Notes under the pieces: generated by a model
The model's input: only the letters and a program-made list of their open reading frames with translations
Told to the model about the DNA's origin: nothing
Database searches by the model: none
Part shown: positions 1 to 12,383 of the stretch, piece by piece
Position numbering within the stretch: position 1 is the first letter of the stretch
Layout of the letters: the number at the start of each line of letters is the position of its first letter
Made by a program: the position numbers and the translations under genes
NCBI GenBank assembly: GCA_905178155.1
Contig: CAJINV010000010.1
Coordinates: forward strand, 2,242,167-2,306,166
Reading direction: 5' to 3'
DNA: 64,000 bases
Origin: Amoebophrya sp. A120
Lineage: Eukaryota > Sar > Dinophyceae > Syndiniales > Amoebophryaceae

Positions 1-2400
1 TCTCCTTGAACATGTTGATATGATCTCTATGCTGGTTTCCATTCTCCTGTTTTGATGTTCTCCCGCGGATCTCCGAACTTGATAATCTGCCCACTCTGGA
101 CCGCAGAAACTCTTCGGTCACGCGCTCGTGGTAGGATTTTTTACCTCTGGCGAAGAAGTAGACCGTTTCAGGTTGGTTCGCTGTCTCGCTACCGAGGACA
201 CCGGCTTCAGTTTTGGCGCGAGTGACATGTTGATCTGTGTCGTTTGCCAAAGTTGATGATGATGGTCGTGGTTCACTTGTTCCAGCACTAGAACTATGCT
301 GTGGCTGCACAGCTGTAGGGTTCTTTTCTGTTCTCTCGTCTCTACCGTCTTCTGATATTCGATCCAATGTAATACTTCGGTCTGGCTCTATTTTTACTTC
401 GTCTTCGCCCACCACCACGCTCTCCGCGACTACTTCCTCACCGAGCAACTCGCCGATGGTGACAAAGGGAATCCCGGGCTCTTGACGTTCCTCCGTCAGC
501 GTCATCGTGGAGAAGAACGCGTAAAAGTACGTCCCAAGGGGTTCAAACGGCACGCACTTCACATTTTGGATGTTTGCTGCGCTGGTTTGCCCGTAGTGGT
601 TGTGTAGGTTGTCGGGGAGGTATGCATCGCAAACATGTATCCATGGGTCTGGAAGATTGCAAAGGCTGTCATACGGTTTTTGTGTGACCCGGGAACAAGT
701 CTGGTATCAATGCAAGTCGTGGCGTCATCACGGATCTTGAGCAGGATTCATTGTCACTGCCTGATCCGCATGACAATGACATCGGTCCGCATGACAAATT
801 TCCTGTTCTTTCGGTGACAAGAAGTAGGCAACTTTTGACCCTAGTGCCGTCCAGCACGGAAAACAACACGTAGTTCTGGTGTGGTTTGCATCCCTCCACA
901 CCCAGACCATGTATCTGCAATGCATAGGAGGCCGATACTCACGATGTACTGGATGAAATTCACAAGAGGCTCGAAATCCGCGGCCTGCAACAAGTCGGAC
1001 AGGTACTCGACCGAAAGGAGATATTCGGTGAAGATAACGAACTCCTCAAGCGCAGAAAATTTGATATCATATAACCTGTGCGGCGGATAATCATTATGTG
1101 GAAATAATTCCTGCAGCACGTTGGCTTGGAACTGCCTGTACAGTTCGTGCACGAGATAGGAAAGCATCTGCTGCTCCATTTTTTTGCGATTTTCTTTTTC
1201 CGCACCGCCGGTGTGTTGATGGTGCACTCCTGCTTGTTGTCCTCCTTTGATGTTCCACTTTTCGAATTGGGCAGTTATTTCACCACCGGTAGTTTTCTGC
1301 CAATTTTCGTTCAAAACGAGTTCAAGCAACGATAAACTGCTCTTGTCGTCTTTCATCATGTAGTGTCGTGCTTCATTTGCTGCGTCGTCCTGTTGTGTAA
1401 TTCTTCTTTCATTTTGTCTTCTACTTCTACCTGAAGATGTGTCTCGATTTCTACCACCATTTTCCTCTAGCTGGTCACTTGCGTCTTCTTTGTCGAGGAC
1501 TTTCATCCGGTCGTTATTTCTTTTCTCCGAGTTCTTGTGCAGAACTTTCACTGCCTTCAGGGACAACTGGCGTAGCGCGGCTTCCCGTCGGGCCCGTGTA
1601 CTTCTACTGTGCTCGGGGATTTTTGCTTTTCCCGTCGGTGGTGGTGCTGGCCCAGCACGCGCATCCATTGTCACCTCGTGGTGAAAGATTTCTGCTAGAT
1701 CGGATAAAAGCTCCTTTAAGTGGATCTTCGTGTAGTTGCTGTTGCCCAGGGAGGTGGCTCTTCGTTCATCATCATATTTGATTCTAAACTCTTCATCTTC
1801 AAGAGAATTATGAGAAGCGTTGTCAACATCATCATCTCCGGAGTGAGGCTCCTCTGGACGGCCCCGGTGCTGTCCCGCAGGTGGTGCCCGTGGTTGCGTG
1901 CCGCTCGTACTTACGTGGTCCCCGCTCAACGTCGTATCAGCCGGTAGTACTTCTACTGGCGATGAACTAACTAGTCTCCGGGAGGAAAACGAGATCAAGT
2001 TTCGCGCCAGCCTCCTGGACAATTTCTCCAGCACCTCGTGATGCTCCAGCGCCCAATCTTGGATCATTCCGTACCTTTCCTCAGCGGTGACGGTCGGGTC
2101 TTGCTTCCAGGGATACGACGCCCACACGTGGTCGTACTGCAGAAACGCCCGCGCCGACCCGAACCCGCGGGGACACGTCGAGGAAGGACTACTTTTGCCC
2201 GCGTCCTTGTTACTCCCCGCTGCCTGCTGCTGTTCCTGTGCAGACCGGGGATGTTGCTCGTCCTCCTGGCTATAGTTCGTTCCTATTCCTGTAGAAGCTG
2301 TTTTATTTTTCTCAGCTTCTTGTTTCATCTGGATCTGTTCTTCTTCGGTAAGAGTTGCGGTCCAATCGGTATGGTCTATCGGATTGAAACGCGCCCCCAC
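1..2400 (-). CDS. Unknown protein, 3' part off window
   Basis: The upper exon is 927-2400 and the lower exon runs from 615 to the window edge. They join in frame after removal of the introner at 621-926 plus one GGAGG copy (…GTG AGT ATC GGC CTC C|CC GAC AAC…). No stop is met before base 1, so the C-terminus is missing. The product is hydrophilic, rich in Ser, Glu and Gln, with a helical middle (EERYGMIQDWALEHHEVLEK) and no membrane segment. I recognise no domain. The start is uncertain: the open frame begins at a GTG at 2400 just after an in-frame TGA, and the first in-frame ATG is at 2328. Either that ATG is used or an upstream exon exists. The next gene upstream ends at 2657, leaving little space for a promoter. 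Confidence 0.75.
621..926. mobile_element. Introner, family A
   Basis: 306 bp, TATGCATCGC…GCAATGCATA, with diverged GGGTCTGGAAG / CCACACCCAGAC arms. Target repeat GGAGG on both sides. In the gene at 1-2400. Confidence 0.8.
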
Positions 2401-2656
2401 GACTCCGGATCATAAGTAACTGCCGCCTGGTATATGCATCAGCATGGTAGATTTTCGAGCCAGAGCAGCTAAATCCTGTGTCGCACAGCGCCCCAGAATA
2501 AGCGATAGATCACCAGATTCAGATCTGTCATGTTGAAAGCTTGCACAACTGGCTTGGATTCTGACACAAAATGGCTCGCGTCAATATTCCTTCATGCAAC
2601 ACGAAAGGAAAAGAGTTGCTCACGTGGAAAGATTATGCAATACGAATACAAACAGT

Positions 2657-5600
2657 TCAGTCATCTGGTGGTGGGGCACTTTTCATTTGGATATGGTCGC
2701 GCAAGTCTTCCCAGAGAAAAACATTCTCCACCCCGTAACTACCGTGTTGAAAGCTTCCTCCGTATCCCGAGTGAAAACGCCCCGAGCCCAGACTTTTGCC
2801 ATGCATATTTGCAGTCTTTACAGAAACATTTGAATTTGAAAAAAAATTAACCGCATTACCGTGTGAGTCAGCTGTTCTTGCTAACCTTCACTACACTCCT
2901 GGTAGAGGTAGACCACGCTTGTCATGCGTGAAGAATGATTTTGGGAAGATGGAAACGTTTTTACACGACCGGATACTCCAGGGTGCTTCATCACGCTACT
3001 TTCCAGCTTCGCGCCGACGCTGGGCTTGGAGTGCTTGAAAAACATGAGCTCTTGCATATGACCTGCTCAAACGTTACAATCTCAAACGTTACAATAGAGT
3101 CTGAAATTTGTCTTGCATGATGAACATGACAGACTCGCACAGCATTCCACTTTCTGCAATACAAATTTCGCCAGATTGTAGTGCCGCGGATTGGGACTCC
3201 AGAACTTGTCACGCGCATTCCCATGAGAGTTGGCTAGATCATGCACTCTGGCATCACAGATTTCCATATTCTATTGCAACGCTTGAGATTGTAACAGCTG
3301 AGCGGGTTATATTGCACCCGCTGGTTGACCAGCTCGTCGGCCCAAGCGAGTGCCTGCGGCTTGGATATCAAATGCAAAAATATCTGGGTCTGGAAGGATG
3401 CGAACTTGTGATGCATACTGGGATCACGCAAAAATCTGTCATGCTTTGACAGCAGAGGGAGCTCCTTTTCCATCCTGTCGCCGAAAGAAGGTGTTCTTTG
3501 TCATGCGGATTAAGCATGGGGCAACCGTTTCAAAACCTGCGATGCTAGGCCTTGCATGGCACACCTTCCGTGTCAAGCAGACACAGCATCACAAACCTCA
3601 GCAATCTTCCGGATCCAGACATTGACACCATTTTTGCGATGCATATTGGACCGCCAACTACGAAGGGCGAAGGAGTGTGTCTCTGACGCATACTGAGGTT
3701 GATCCCAGGTCGGGAAAAACGGAAGGGGGTTCTGGTCGTCGAGTAGTAGACTTTCTTGTTCTACTTCTTCGGCTGCTGCTGCTGTTCCGCCGTCTGCCGT
3801 CAAAGGGACGCCTCGATAATTTTGCCCGGCAATTCTAGCCGTTTTACCCTGCAGCTGGCCACTTTGCAAGGCCAAAAATGTGTCCAAGTCCAGGTCTACT
3901 GGTTCGGCCGGAAGAGTTGTACTAGCAGGACCTCCCTCGTCCTCCCTGCTTGGCGTGGCAGTGGCTTTCGTCCCTCCGCCGCTGCTGCTGCTGGTTTCTT
4001 CTACTTCCACGGGCGCAGCTTCATCTGTTTTCGCCGTATTCTGTCGGGTTGCTTTGTTCCCCAAAACTTCTACCGCGCCACCCGCTGCAGCAGCTTCTTC
4101 AGGTGTCGCTCGGTGTTCCGGTTTCCCCTCACCTGTGGTCGCATGATTTTCCGCCGCCGTGCTGTAATCGGAGGAAGTTGGTCTTGTTGGCCCAGGAGGA
4201 GCAGCACTACTACTGCCCGCTTGGTCATCCCCCGTCTCTTTCCCAGAAGATACACTCCGGGTTGCAAGGTATCTCCCGAACTCCTCGGGGCCTGAGAAAT
4301 GACGAATGCGCTGTCCTCCTCCCGCGATTGAAGATGTAGCTCCCATCATCGCGGCTTCCAAATTTCTACCTATATCCCCTTCGGGGAATTCAATCACCGA
4401 GATCGCAGCTTCTCGCGCTCCGATGAAAGAACTCGGCTCTTGTTCATTTTGTCGTTGTACTTGTTCTGCGACGGGCTGCAAGATTCTCCTGCGTTCTTCC
4501 ACACCCTCCGGCACTGCCGTCGTCGCGGAGCTTAATATGTGTATGGGACGGGTCGCGAGGGACAAGTCGTCGACATCGTGTCTCTTCTTGTCAGCTGCAT
4601 CGGCTACAAATTCAGCATCTTTGATCTCTGTCTGTGCCGTTGTTCGTGTTCCCCTCACGACCGCGTGGGGCTGCGCGACCTGTTCTTCTTTCTTCTCGCC
4701 CTCAGAAGCTTTCGGCGTAATAGAAGAGGACCGCGGTGACCGTAAAAAATCGGTCGCTTCCCGTTCCAAATCCTGCAAGACCGCGTCACTCACGTAATGT
4801 TTGCTGGGGTCAAGATTCAGCAACGAAGCGACAAACGGCGTGGAGGCACCGCGCAAGTGAGAAGAAGTTGATGCTGGACAAAGTCCCTGCTCCCCTCCGC
4901 AGCTCTTTTGGCAATTCATTTCGACGTCTTCGGGCTCCGCTGCGGTCGTGGTGCTGTTGGCGTTATTAATACAACCGCACAGACTATCGTGAGAAAAAAC
5001 TGTTTCACTGTGAACTTGTGATGCAGAAAATGGAACACAGAACTCTTTGTCTTGCTACACCTGCAAGGCATTGGATTTAAGCGTGTTTTCCCTTGGGAAG
5101 CGCGCATGACAAATTTTCAGTCTCATGTGTAGCAAACTTGTGATGCAGATCTTGCAAAGTCATCACAGTGAAACACTTTTTTCGTACGATACAGACCGAA
5201 ATTGTCCATTTTCCGCTCCAGATCCAACGGCGAGAGCAAAAGGTGACAGGACTGCTCTAGGGCAGAAGAAGAAGATTGCCACAATGTACTTTTCATCCAA
5301 ATTACCCCTTCTGACTGTTCTTGTTGTGCACTACACAAATCACACTTTCCTTCCCCCAACTGGAGGTCGTGATCGTGTCCACCCTGCTCATACCCGCGGC
5401 CGCCCTCCAGACAGACCAGCTGGGCCTGGCGCCAGGTCACCAGAAAAGCGCAGGCCAAGGCCGTGCCCCGCCGCAGCCGCAGTTTACACTTCTCGCGCCA
5501 CTCGAGGGCGCGTCGGGCGGCCTGTCGGTTTTCCTCCTGCTTTTGCAGCAGCTCCTGCCGCTGCTGCTTCTTCGACTTGATGCCCGTAGTTGGTGGGGGG

Positions 5601-6790
5601 ACCAGGCGTGATAATCCAGACGTTGGTTGTAATGGTGCAGCAGCACTCCCAGATGAACAAGATTCTCGGAGCTGCGGAGAGGAAACGGACAGATCCTGTC
5701 CAAAAATCGCGGTTCCGCTACGTGCTCCGTCTAGGCTTCGAACTTGATCACCAACAAGGGCCGAGGGAGCCGCACGAGGATGGTGCCTGCTTGCGGGATA
5801 AAGGCCCTTAGCCCGGAAATCCCAACGCGGGGCGACCGTTTCTGCCAGGTCAAACCGACCACCTGGTGTGTTCAAGCACGAAGGGACATCAATAAATGGC
5901 ACCGACAAATCGAAGTCTTCGGCTTCTTGTGGAGGTCCTGACGAGGAACCATAATGCCTCGCCCACCTCCCTGACGCCCCGGGTACTGCAATGGCGCCTG
6001 CTGCAGACTTCGCCCGCCGACAACACAAACGCACCTGGTCGCGCAGCTGCTGCAGCTCCTGCTCAAACTCTGCGTCGGACGACTCCGTCTCCTCCGACCG
6101 CCTATCAGAAGTACTACTAGGGGCACTATCTTTCACACTATTCGACGAAGGAGTATGATTTTCAGCTTGTGAAATAAATGCTGCATTGGAGCTGAACCTA
6201 CCTCCCCGCGGACCCTCTCGTTCCTGCCACATTCTGTTTGCCACCAAGGTTGCTTTCGCCTGGGCCATCGCCCGGTAATCTGCCTGGGACCTTTCATGGC
6301 CTGCGCTCGGTAGTAGACCAGGTTTCGAGAGTGTGTGATGGCTATGGCTCGTGCTCGTCGTGCTGCCGCCGGGAGCATTCTTTGGTGCACCAGCGCCTGG
6401 TAGTTGTACTACACTGGCGGGAGAATTCATCTTATGCCCGAACTGCCCTCCGGACGTCCCGCCAAGTGCATCGTCTGGGTAGTTGTGTCTGTAGTAGTAC
6501 CCATCCTCCGGTAGCAAACTGTCACTTTGCGGCCCCACAGCACTCGCATAGAAAACCTCTGCCTCGCCCTCGCCTTCGACTTCGCTCCGCCCGCCGGCAA
6601 GAACTACAGGTGAAACCCGCACGGGGAGGCCGGCCGCTGGGAAGCGAACGGACCGTGTTGACGAGATGCCTGCTCGACGTCCGGGTTTGACTGCGCTGGT
6701 CGTAGCGGCGGAAAATACTGCTACAACTGCGATCGCTGCCACGGTCGTGGACCTGCGCAGGGGAAGGGCCATGGCACCGGGCATCAACAT
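2657..6790 (-). CDS. Unknown protein with N-terminal signal sequence, five exons
   Basis: Exons are 5192-6790, 3646-4979, 3304-3360, 2976-3064 and 2657-2757. The sum is 3180 nt, coding 1,059 residues with a TGA stop. All four introns are introners of four families (E, A, F, B), and each removal keeps the frame. ATG at 6790 starts MLMPGAMALPLRRS followed by a hydrophobic Ala/Val stretch (about residues 15-34), which looks like a signal peptide or anchor. The rest is low-complexity, rich in Ser, Ala, Gly, Pro and Glu, with a short hydrophobic patch near residue 450 and a basic coiled stretch before it. The last 50 residues (…MFFKHSKPSVGAKL…) come from the two smallest 3' exons. I recognise no family. 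Secretory or membrane location is inferred from the N-terminus only. Confidence 0.8.
2763..2975. mobile_element. Introner, family B
   Basis: 213 bp, TATCCCGAGTGAAAACG…CCGGATA. Flanks CTCCG and CTCCA, so the target repeat has one mismatch. The shortest family B copy; last intron of the gene at 2657. Confidence 0.8.
3065..3303. mobile_element. Introner, family F (only copy)
   Basis: 239 bp. The arms read GCTCAAACGTTACAATCTC and, inverted, GCTCAGCTGTTACAATCTC. No TA ends and no clear target repeat. Borders are set by the arms and by the frame, which they restore (AAC CC|A GGT). Confidence 0.65.
3366..3645. mobile_element. Introner, family A
   Basis: 280 bp, TATCAAATGCAAAAATATC…GCGATGCATA, target repeat TTGGA. 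In the gene at 2657. Confidence 0.88.
4985..5191. mobile_element. Introner, family E
   Basis: 207 bp. Arms carry AAAAAACTGTTTCACTGTG and its inverse; target repeat CAGAC. Its removal fuses two long frames into one gene (2657-6790). Confidence 0.9.
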
Positions 6791-9071
6791 CCTCCGGTGG
6801 GGTCGAAGCCTTCTACTGGGTCAGGTGAATTAGGCTCCCCATAGCAGCTTCACAGTGAAGCAAAAATTTTTCGTCCCGGCGGATGCTGCTTTCATAAAGT
6901 GCGGCTGCCACGTCGACAGCGTCCTTTATTTATCGAGACACTGAAGTAAAAAGCGCACTTTCATATCATGCTCGCCACTGTTCACTTGACGAGATGCGGC
7001 ATTCTTGAGTTACTTTTGGATTAACATCGGTTATCCGAAAAAAGAAAGCAAGAAAAAGTGAATAACTTGTTGCAAAAGGCCAAAAGGACGAAGAGCAAGA
7101 GCCGACCTGCGACGAAGGTAGAAGATAAAGATTTAAGTGGATGCAAAACAACAAAATATTGTCGCTGTCAGATCTGTATGCCTGTCATACAATGTGGATG
7201 CGTGTCGTGCTAGTTCTGTGCGGCGTCTTCTAGGTGAGAACGAGATTGCTCAAAACGATATTCTCTGGCTCACCTGCACAGGTCGATATCTAAATTCTTG
7301 AAGCTGTAGCTCCAGATAGTAGAGGCGGATCAACCATAGTGGAGATCTTCAAAGAGAGTAGCTTTATACATATCGTTAAACACAGCTGCGCCGCGCTTTT
7401 GCGTGATTGCAGCCGCCCTTGTGCATGAGTCCACCAAAGTAAGGGAAAAACGAACCACGCTCGTAGCAGGTACAGAATTCTAGATCTTTATGATGTCGTG
7501 TCAGTCCTCCATCTTCATGCTCATGGAATGTATAGTATACTACTCGAAGCAGAGCCAACAGAGACGATTCTTGATGATCAAGCTGAGTGCACAAAATCAC
7601 TTTCTTCAGATCGCACGAAGAACCAGACCAGGGCCGTCGATATTGAAACATAGTAAAATCCCGGTGCTCCATGCCTTGTTTTGCACGAGATTGTGTCACA
7701 CACGAACACGTTGTAACTACCGAAAGCAAACGAAAACATAAACCAGACCGAGATTCAGTCGAGACCGAAAAGAATACTGTGTGTCAGACACGAAAATGAG
7801 CGCAACGAAGCGAGATGGTGGCCGCACCACCAGACATCAGCATATAAAACGTCTGACGAAGAGCGATCAACCTCTTGCACCGAAGAAATTCAAACTAGAC
7901 ATGCAACCTCGAAAGCCAAAACGGAAACCAAACTACGCTGAACATGTGCTGGGAATCCAGAAATCTTGAAACCTCCTTAGATCTACTCATAGATGAATGA
8001 CGGAACAGCAACAGAGAGTCAAAACTAGCAAGAGCCGATGCAGCTGACTGGGCTCGCTGGCGCGCAAAGGCAAAGAAATGTTTTTCTCATGAGGGGATAA
8101 AGGGGTACAGCGCAGAGAAGTGCATCTTCAGCTTCGTTTGGTACAACTTCCGCATCTGACGTGACAAAACGCAACGAATCTTCGCCAGTGTCACTTTTCC
8201 TAGTTGCGCTAAATCTTCTGATATATTATACTTGTAGTAGTACCATCAAGAAGGAGAGAACTTCCAGTCGAAAACAGACCAGCGCCGCAAGCAGCTGTCC
8301 TGTGTTTCAAGCAGAGTTGCAGCTGCTCTGAAAATTAAGGAAGGGGATTACTGTTGTATGTTGAAATGAATAAGAAGCTCCGGAAAGATCTCGTGGGGGA
8401 AAACTTACAGATGAGTCCGATTGGAGTAGGGGGTACTGAATGCGGGCTCCGACATTGTTACGTGCTTACTTATCGAAATAGTTATAGTTTGTAAAACGAT
8501 ATGTTGCATCAATGTGAAATCAAAATGTGAAGTCTGAGTAGATGTAAAATGATATGCAATTCATCAGTGCGTGCAGAGCTTATCTTTCTCATAGCGTGCT
8601 GGACGTCGTTCCGCGAATGAGCGAGATGCAAAATTGAAGTTGCGCAAATGTGTCACTAGAGGAAATGTGTATGCAACATAAATAAGGATGAATAAAATTG
8701 CGTGTTGGCGCTCCTTATACGAAGCAAACCTTTGCTTAGACTTGTTGCACTCTCCGACGACCGAATTGTTGCAAGAATGAATTTGCTGCAAACTACTCGG
8801 AGAAAAAGTACGATTAAGGTGTAGGAAGTAGATGCAAAATCAGAGTTTAAGTAGGTCACTGTAGCCGGTGCCGGAGCGAATGCGAACTGCTAGGAAGAAG
8901 AAGAAGATCAAGATATTATAAAAAGGTTGAGGTTGTGAAAAAATAAAGTGATTGTCGAAGACACGTCTCCAACTATAGTACCAGTAGCACAACTTTGATG
9001 AAAAGCGACATGGCGTCGCCGGCCGCTCCACTTTCTCCTCGAGCGGCTTCTGTTCTTCTGTCCCATGATTT
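6791..9071. other. Gene-poor stretch
   Basis: About 2.3 kb between two minus-strand genes with no introner and no convincing coding frame. Short open frames (for example 7376-7729 on minus, 7781-7969 on plus) lack introners, domain signatures or paralogues in the window. I call none of them. Confidence 0.5.
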
Positions 9072-10270
9072 TTACACCGTGAGAAAAGCTTCGGCACCCG
9101 GGTCCGGCGCGAAGTCGCGGGCACTGGCAGGAGGATGGAAAAACCCCAGGCTGTCCTCGCCCGGCACGGGAACTGGGTCCGACCCGTCGTCTTGTTGGGC
9201 GGACGGCGCTGCGAGAAAAGCCGCAGCGCCGGCGCCAACTTCGCGGTGGTCTTCCGTAGGAGGGCCTCCCCCATATGGATTGCAAAAGTGTCTGGGTCTG
9301 GAAGAATCCGAGATCTGTCATGCAGTTTTTACCCGACCAAGATCGTCTGACATGCACGCTCCAGCATCACAGACTTTGAGCACTTATCCCAATGCCTAAT
9401 CATCATGACAAACCCCCTCTCTTGCAAACAAGAAATGGGGCTTCTTGCTAGCCATGCATGACAAATTTTGTCATATTAATGTAGACTTCGCATCACAAAT
9501 TGGAATCCGTCCAGACCCAGACATTTTTGCATTTGATACCCCAGTTTCTTGCACGAAAGACGAGCAGCAGCCGTCCTCCGCAGCGGGCGTCGGAGCCGGG
9601 GCCACCTGCACGGCCGGTGGCGCAGGCGGATCGCGGCCCGGGCCCGGCGTCGGGCTTGGGCTCCGATTGGCTTCCTCGGCGGGGGCCATGTTCTCCGTGC
9701 TCGGGCTCGGCGCCGGACTTGTTGTAGTCGGCGCCGGACTTGTCGTCGGACTTGTAGTAGGCGGCGCCGGACTTGTCGTCGGACTTGTAGTAGGCGGCGC
9801 CGGACTTGTCGTCGGACTTGTAGTAGGCGGCGCCGGACTTGTCGTCGGACTTGTAGTAGGCGGCGCCGGAGTTGTCGTCGGACTTGTAGTAGGCGGCGCC
9901 GGAGTTGTCGTCGGACTTGTGGTAGGCGGCTCCGGGGTTGTAGTTGTTGTAGTAGTAGCTGTAGTTGTAGTGGTAGTCGGCTCCGGGAGCGTATTCGTCT
10001 TCAATTCCAAGTACCCGTTAATGTGATGATCGCCATACCCGTCTTTGGGCAAAATCTGGTGGTAGTTCTCGCCAGTAAAGATATAGTCGTACGTCCTACA
10101 CTCATAGTCGTCAAAACCCCACACCCCCGCATGATACTTTCTTTCTTGATTTACGCAACACGGATTGTTCTTACAGTTAGACCAGCCCGTTTCATACTTA
10201 TCGAAAGGTCCACTAGGACATGCGGTTTGCTCGTCGAAGCATGTCATACTCATTACACCAAGCTCGTCTG
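9072..10270 (-). CDS. 3' exons of a secreted-type protein with Thr/Pro repeat stalk
   Basis: Two terminal exons, 9539-10270 and 9072-9268, join in frame across the family A introner at 9274-9538 (target repeat CCCCA) and end at TAA 9072-9074. The exon begins after a pyrimidine-rich tract ending in TATAG at 10271. It encodes a Cys-rich segment (TCFDEQTACPSGPFDKYE, then paired Cys and several Tyr/Trp), then about 70 residues of Thr runs and repeated PTTSPTTxPAP units, then an acidic, Pro-rich tail without a membrane anchor. This resembles an O-glycosylated mucin-like stalk on a small Cys-rich domain, which is an inference from composition. A phase-matching upstream exon ends at 11339; the true 5' end is not resolved. 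Confidence 0.6.
9274..9538. mobile_element. Introner, family A
   Basis: 265 bp, TATGGATTGC…GCATTTGATA, target repeat CCCCA. Splits the last two exons of the mucin-like gene. Confidence 0.88.
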
Positions 10271-10608
10271 CTATAACAAAGAAAAAAGAGAAACCCCCAC
10301 GTTGATCATGCACGACAAAAAATTGAGTACGGTATCACATGGAGGTTGTAGAGCCTTTAAGGGTCGTGCCAGCACCTTGTTCAGCTTTACAACTTTAGCA
10401 TGTTGAGAAATTCGATGTGCAACGCAAATTCTTGTTCCATCTACGTTGCGGAGAGGACAAAACGAATTTTGGTTGCGCGACGCGTGTGATGTACATGTTG
10501 ATGTTCTTATGCAACCCAGAAATAATATTTTCGTTGCAACTACTTCTGCAAGGAAAAATGGCACTTCGTGGTGGGCTCTTTTCTGTGGGTTAGCTCCAGG
10601 TATCACCT

Positions 10609-10905
10609 CCGCGGCGGCATGTAACTGTCGGATATCGCGCGCTCAGGTAAGATGTATCAAATGCGAATATGTTTGGATCTGGATGAATGCAGATGTTTGT
10701 CACGCATTTGTCGCATGACCCAGAAGTTCTGGCATGCAGGCAATAGCATTACACGTTCAGAACGAATGCGTATCACAACATTTTTGCACATTCCTCCAGA
10801 CCCGGACATCATATTTGCTGTCGATAAGATGAAGGCAATCTCAACTATCACGACATTATCGGAGTAGCCTGTGACTGTGACTCGCAGCGATTGCATGACC
10901 TAGCA
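10609..10905 (-). CDS. Possible exon split by a family A introner
   Basis: On minus, an open frame reading …LRVTVTGYSDNVVIVEIAF… continues as …ILPERAISDSYMPPR once the element at 10655-10826 and one AGATG copy are removed. It has a plausible beta-strand character and a clean target repeat. However, its splice phases do not fit the neighbouring exons, so membership in the 9-13 kb locus is unproven. Confidence 0.35.
10655..10826. mobile_element. Introner, family A, short
   Basis: 172 bp, TATCAAATGCGAATATG…TCGATA, target repeat AGATG. Eroded arms (TTTGGATCTGG / CCAGACCCGGACA). Host exon is tentative. Confidence 0.75.
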
Positions 10906-11338
10906 GCCTGCCGGGAAAAACAATGATGTAGCGCAAGTTTCATCTTAGACAAAGTAAGACTATTTGATGTCAGGCGACGAGCATGAAAACTGTGAAGAAA
11001 AACAATGTAGAACAAGCTCCTTCCTTGTCCTTGGGTACAATGTAGAAGAGGAGCAAAATGGTAATCTTCGTACGAATATTGAAATTAAACATCAGCACCA
11101 CCACGGAGGTTTCGCTATCATGCATGAAGACTCCTCCAGGTCTGTAACAAGTCAAAAAACCGAACGCTGCGGCCTTGCATGTTGCTGAGTTTGCTGTTCT
11201 TGAGTACTACCTGTACTTTCACTGCAACATTTGAAATGGTCCCTCTATCAACACCTGAGCGGGCCATAGTGCAGGATCCCATCGTGTTTCTCCCATTTTT
11301 CAGTCCCGTCCCAAAGAAGTCTATGAAACACGACTTAC

Positions 11339-11464
11339 CGTAATTCACCAAGCTGCTGACGCTGAAGCCGGACGCCGCCATAACATCAGAACAAATAACG
11401 CGCACCGTGCCCACCAGAGCTCCGGGCGCCACAGCCGTGACACCCAGATGAAGTTCCGGATGTT
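11339..11464 (-). CDS. Probable upstream exon of the 9-10 kb secreted gene
   Basis: A minus-strand frame (…LHLGVTAVAPGALVGTVRVIC…SSLVNY) ends at a strong donor, ACG|GTAAGT, at 11339/11338. Joining this phase-1 end to the acceptor at 10271 gives TAC GCA GAC GAG in the correct frame of the downstream exon. The upstream border is not certain; 11464 is an estimate. Confidence 0.4.
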
Positions 11465-11659
11465 GGCGAATTAGTATTAGAATTTCATAAATTTGCATAC
11501 ATACATACATATCCTGTTTATTGTAGAGGATAGTACCAACGCCCTTTGCTTCTATCTGCACAACCGCTTTCGTGGTCACAGACTAGTGCAATTATCGGTA
11601 GCATCTTCAACTTGATAGTAAGGCGCCATTTTCGTCTTCCAGTCGTCGTCGTGCCCCCC

Positions 11660-11980
11660 TATTACAATGAAAAACGCCCCCTCCCCATATCAAAACGGAA
11701 ATCTGTGATGCAGATTTGTGGCCACAAATCAGCTTTGTGATGCCAGAAGGCAAAAGATGCGGACTGTAGTGCTGTCTAGTGTGGGAAAGCCTTGCAGCTC
11801 CAGGATGACAGAAGGCAACTGGAAGTGGGAAACAGCATGACAGATCGCCTGCAATTTAGGCCGCAGCCTCGTCTCTTGGCCTTCTAGCAATACAAGTCGA
11901 TTTGTGTCCTCAAATACAGCATCACAAATTCACGCATGTTCCGTTTCCGATATGGGGAGGGGGGATTTTTCATGTCGATA
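11660..11980. mobile_element. Introner, family D
   Basis: 321 bp. Arms contain CCCCTCCCCATATC and GATATGGGGAGGGG; target repeat CCCCC. Keeps an open frame on both strands. Confidence 0.85.
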
Positions 11981-11989
11981 CCCCCAGAG

Positions 11990-12084
11990 TCGACCTTCCA
12001 GCCCTCATCATCGCGGCTATTAAGATGAAAAGCGGTACCCCTGCCCCGCCCCCGCCTGAGCTCTACTACCTAGCGCTGCGTTGA
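11990..12084. other. Coding-like sequence beside a family D introner, strand unresolved
   Basis: Both strands read open across the element at 11660-11980. Plus gives …RRHFRLPVVVVPPRVDLPAL… ending at TGA 12084. Minus gives …LFILIAAMMRAGRSTLGGTTTTG… followed by a Cys-containing stretch. As all other genes are on minus, the minus reading is favoured, but neither is proven. Confidence 0.3.
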
Positions 12085-12383
12085 AACTACGCTTCCAAAC
12101 GAAAACAATTTGTCTTCCTTCTCCTTGTGATGTTGTGAAAGAAACATCAACACGACGGACAGGATTTGTGTCAGAGTCTTCTTGGCCAAAAACACAGCGG
12201 GCCTCACCCGGATCATGCTAATCAACATGCCAGTCAAAGCTACGTGTAGTAGGCAGCTTTGCTGGAACTAAGTAATGTAATGACAGGCGCATTTTTTCAT
12301 TCTGCACAAATGCAAATTTTTCCAACCCTTCTCTGCAGACACAATGAATGATTGTATGACCTGCGACGTAGCTCCGAAATACA

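Larger units (their letters stand above)
10271..11338 (-). other. Possible GT-AG intron of 1.07 kb
   Basis: Donor GTAAGTCG at 11338 and acceptor TTTGTTATAG ending at 10271. The phases match across it. It would contain the exon-like sequence and introner at 10609-10905, so either that exon is alternative or this intron is split. Confidence 0.35.

Noticed and set aside
5123-6790. Treating 5123-6790 and 3573-4919 as two separate genes
   Set aside because: A family E introner with CAGAC repeats separates them and the frame continues, so they are exons of one gene.
12082-12084. Firm plus-strand gene ending here
   Set aside because: The minus strand is equally open across the same element, and every other gene is on minus; left as unresolved.
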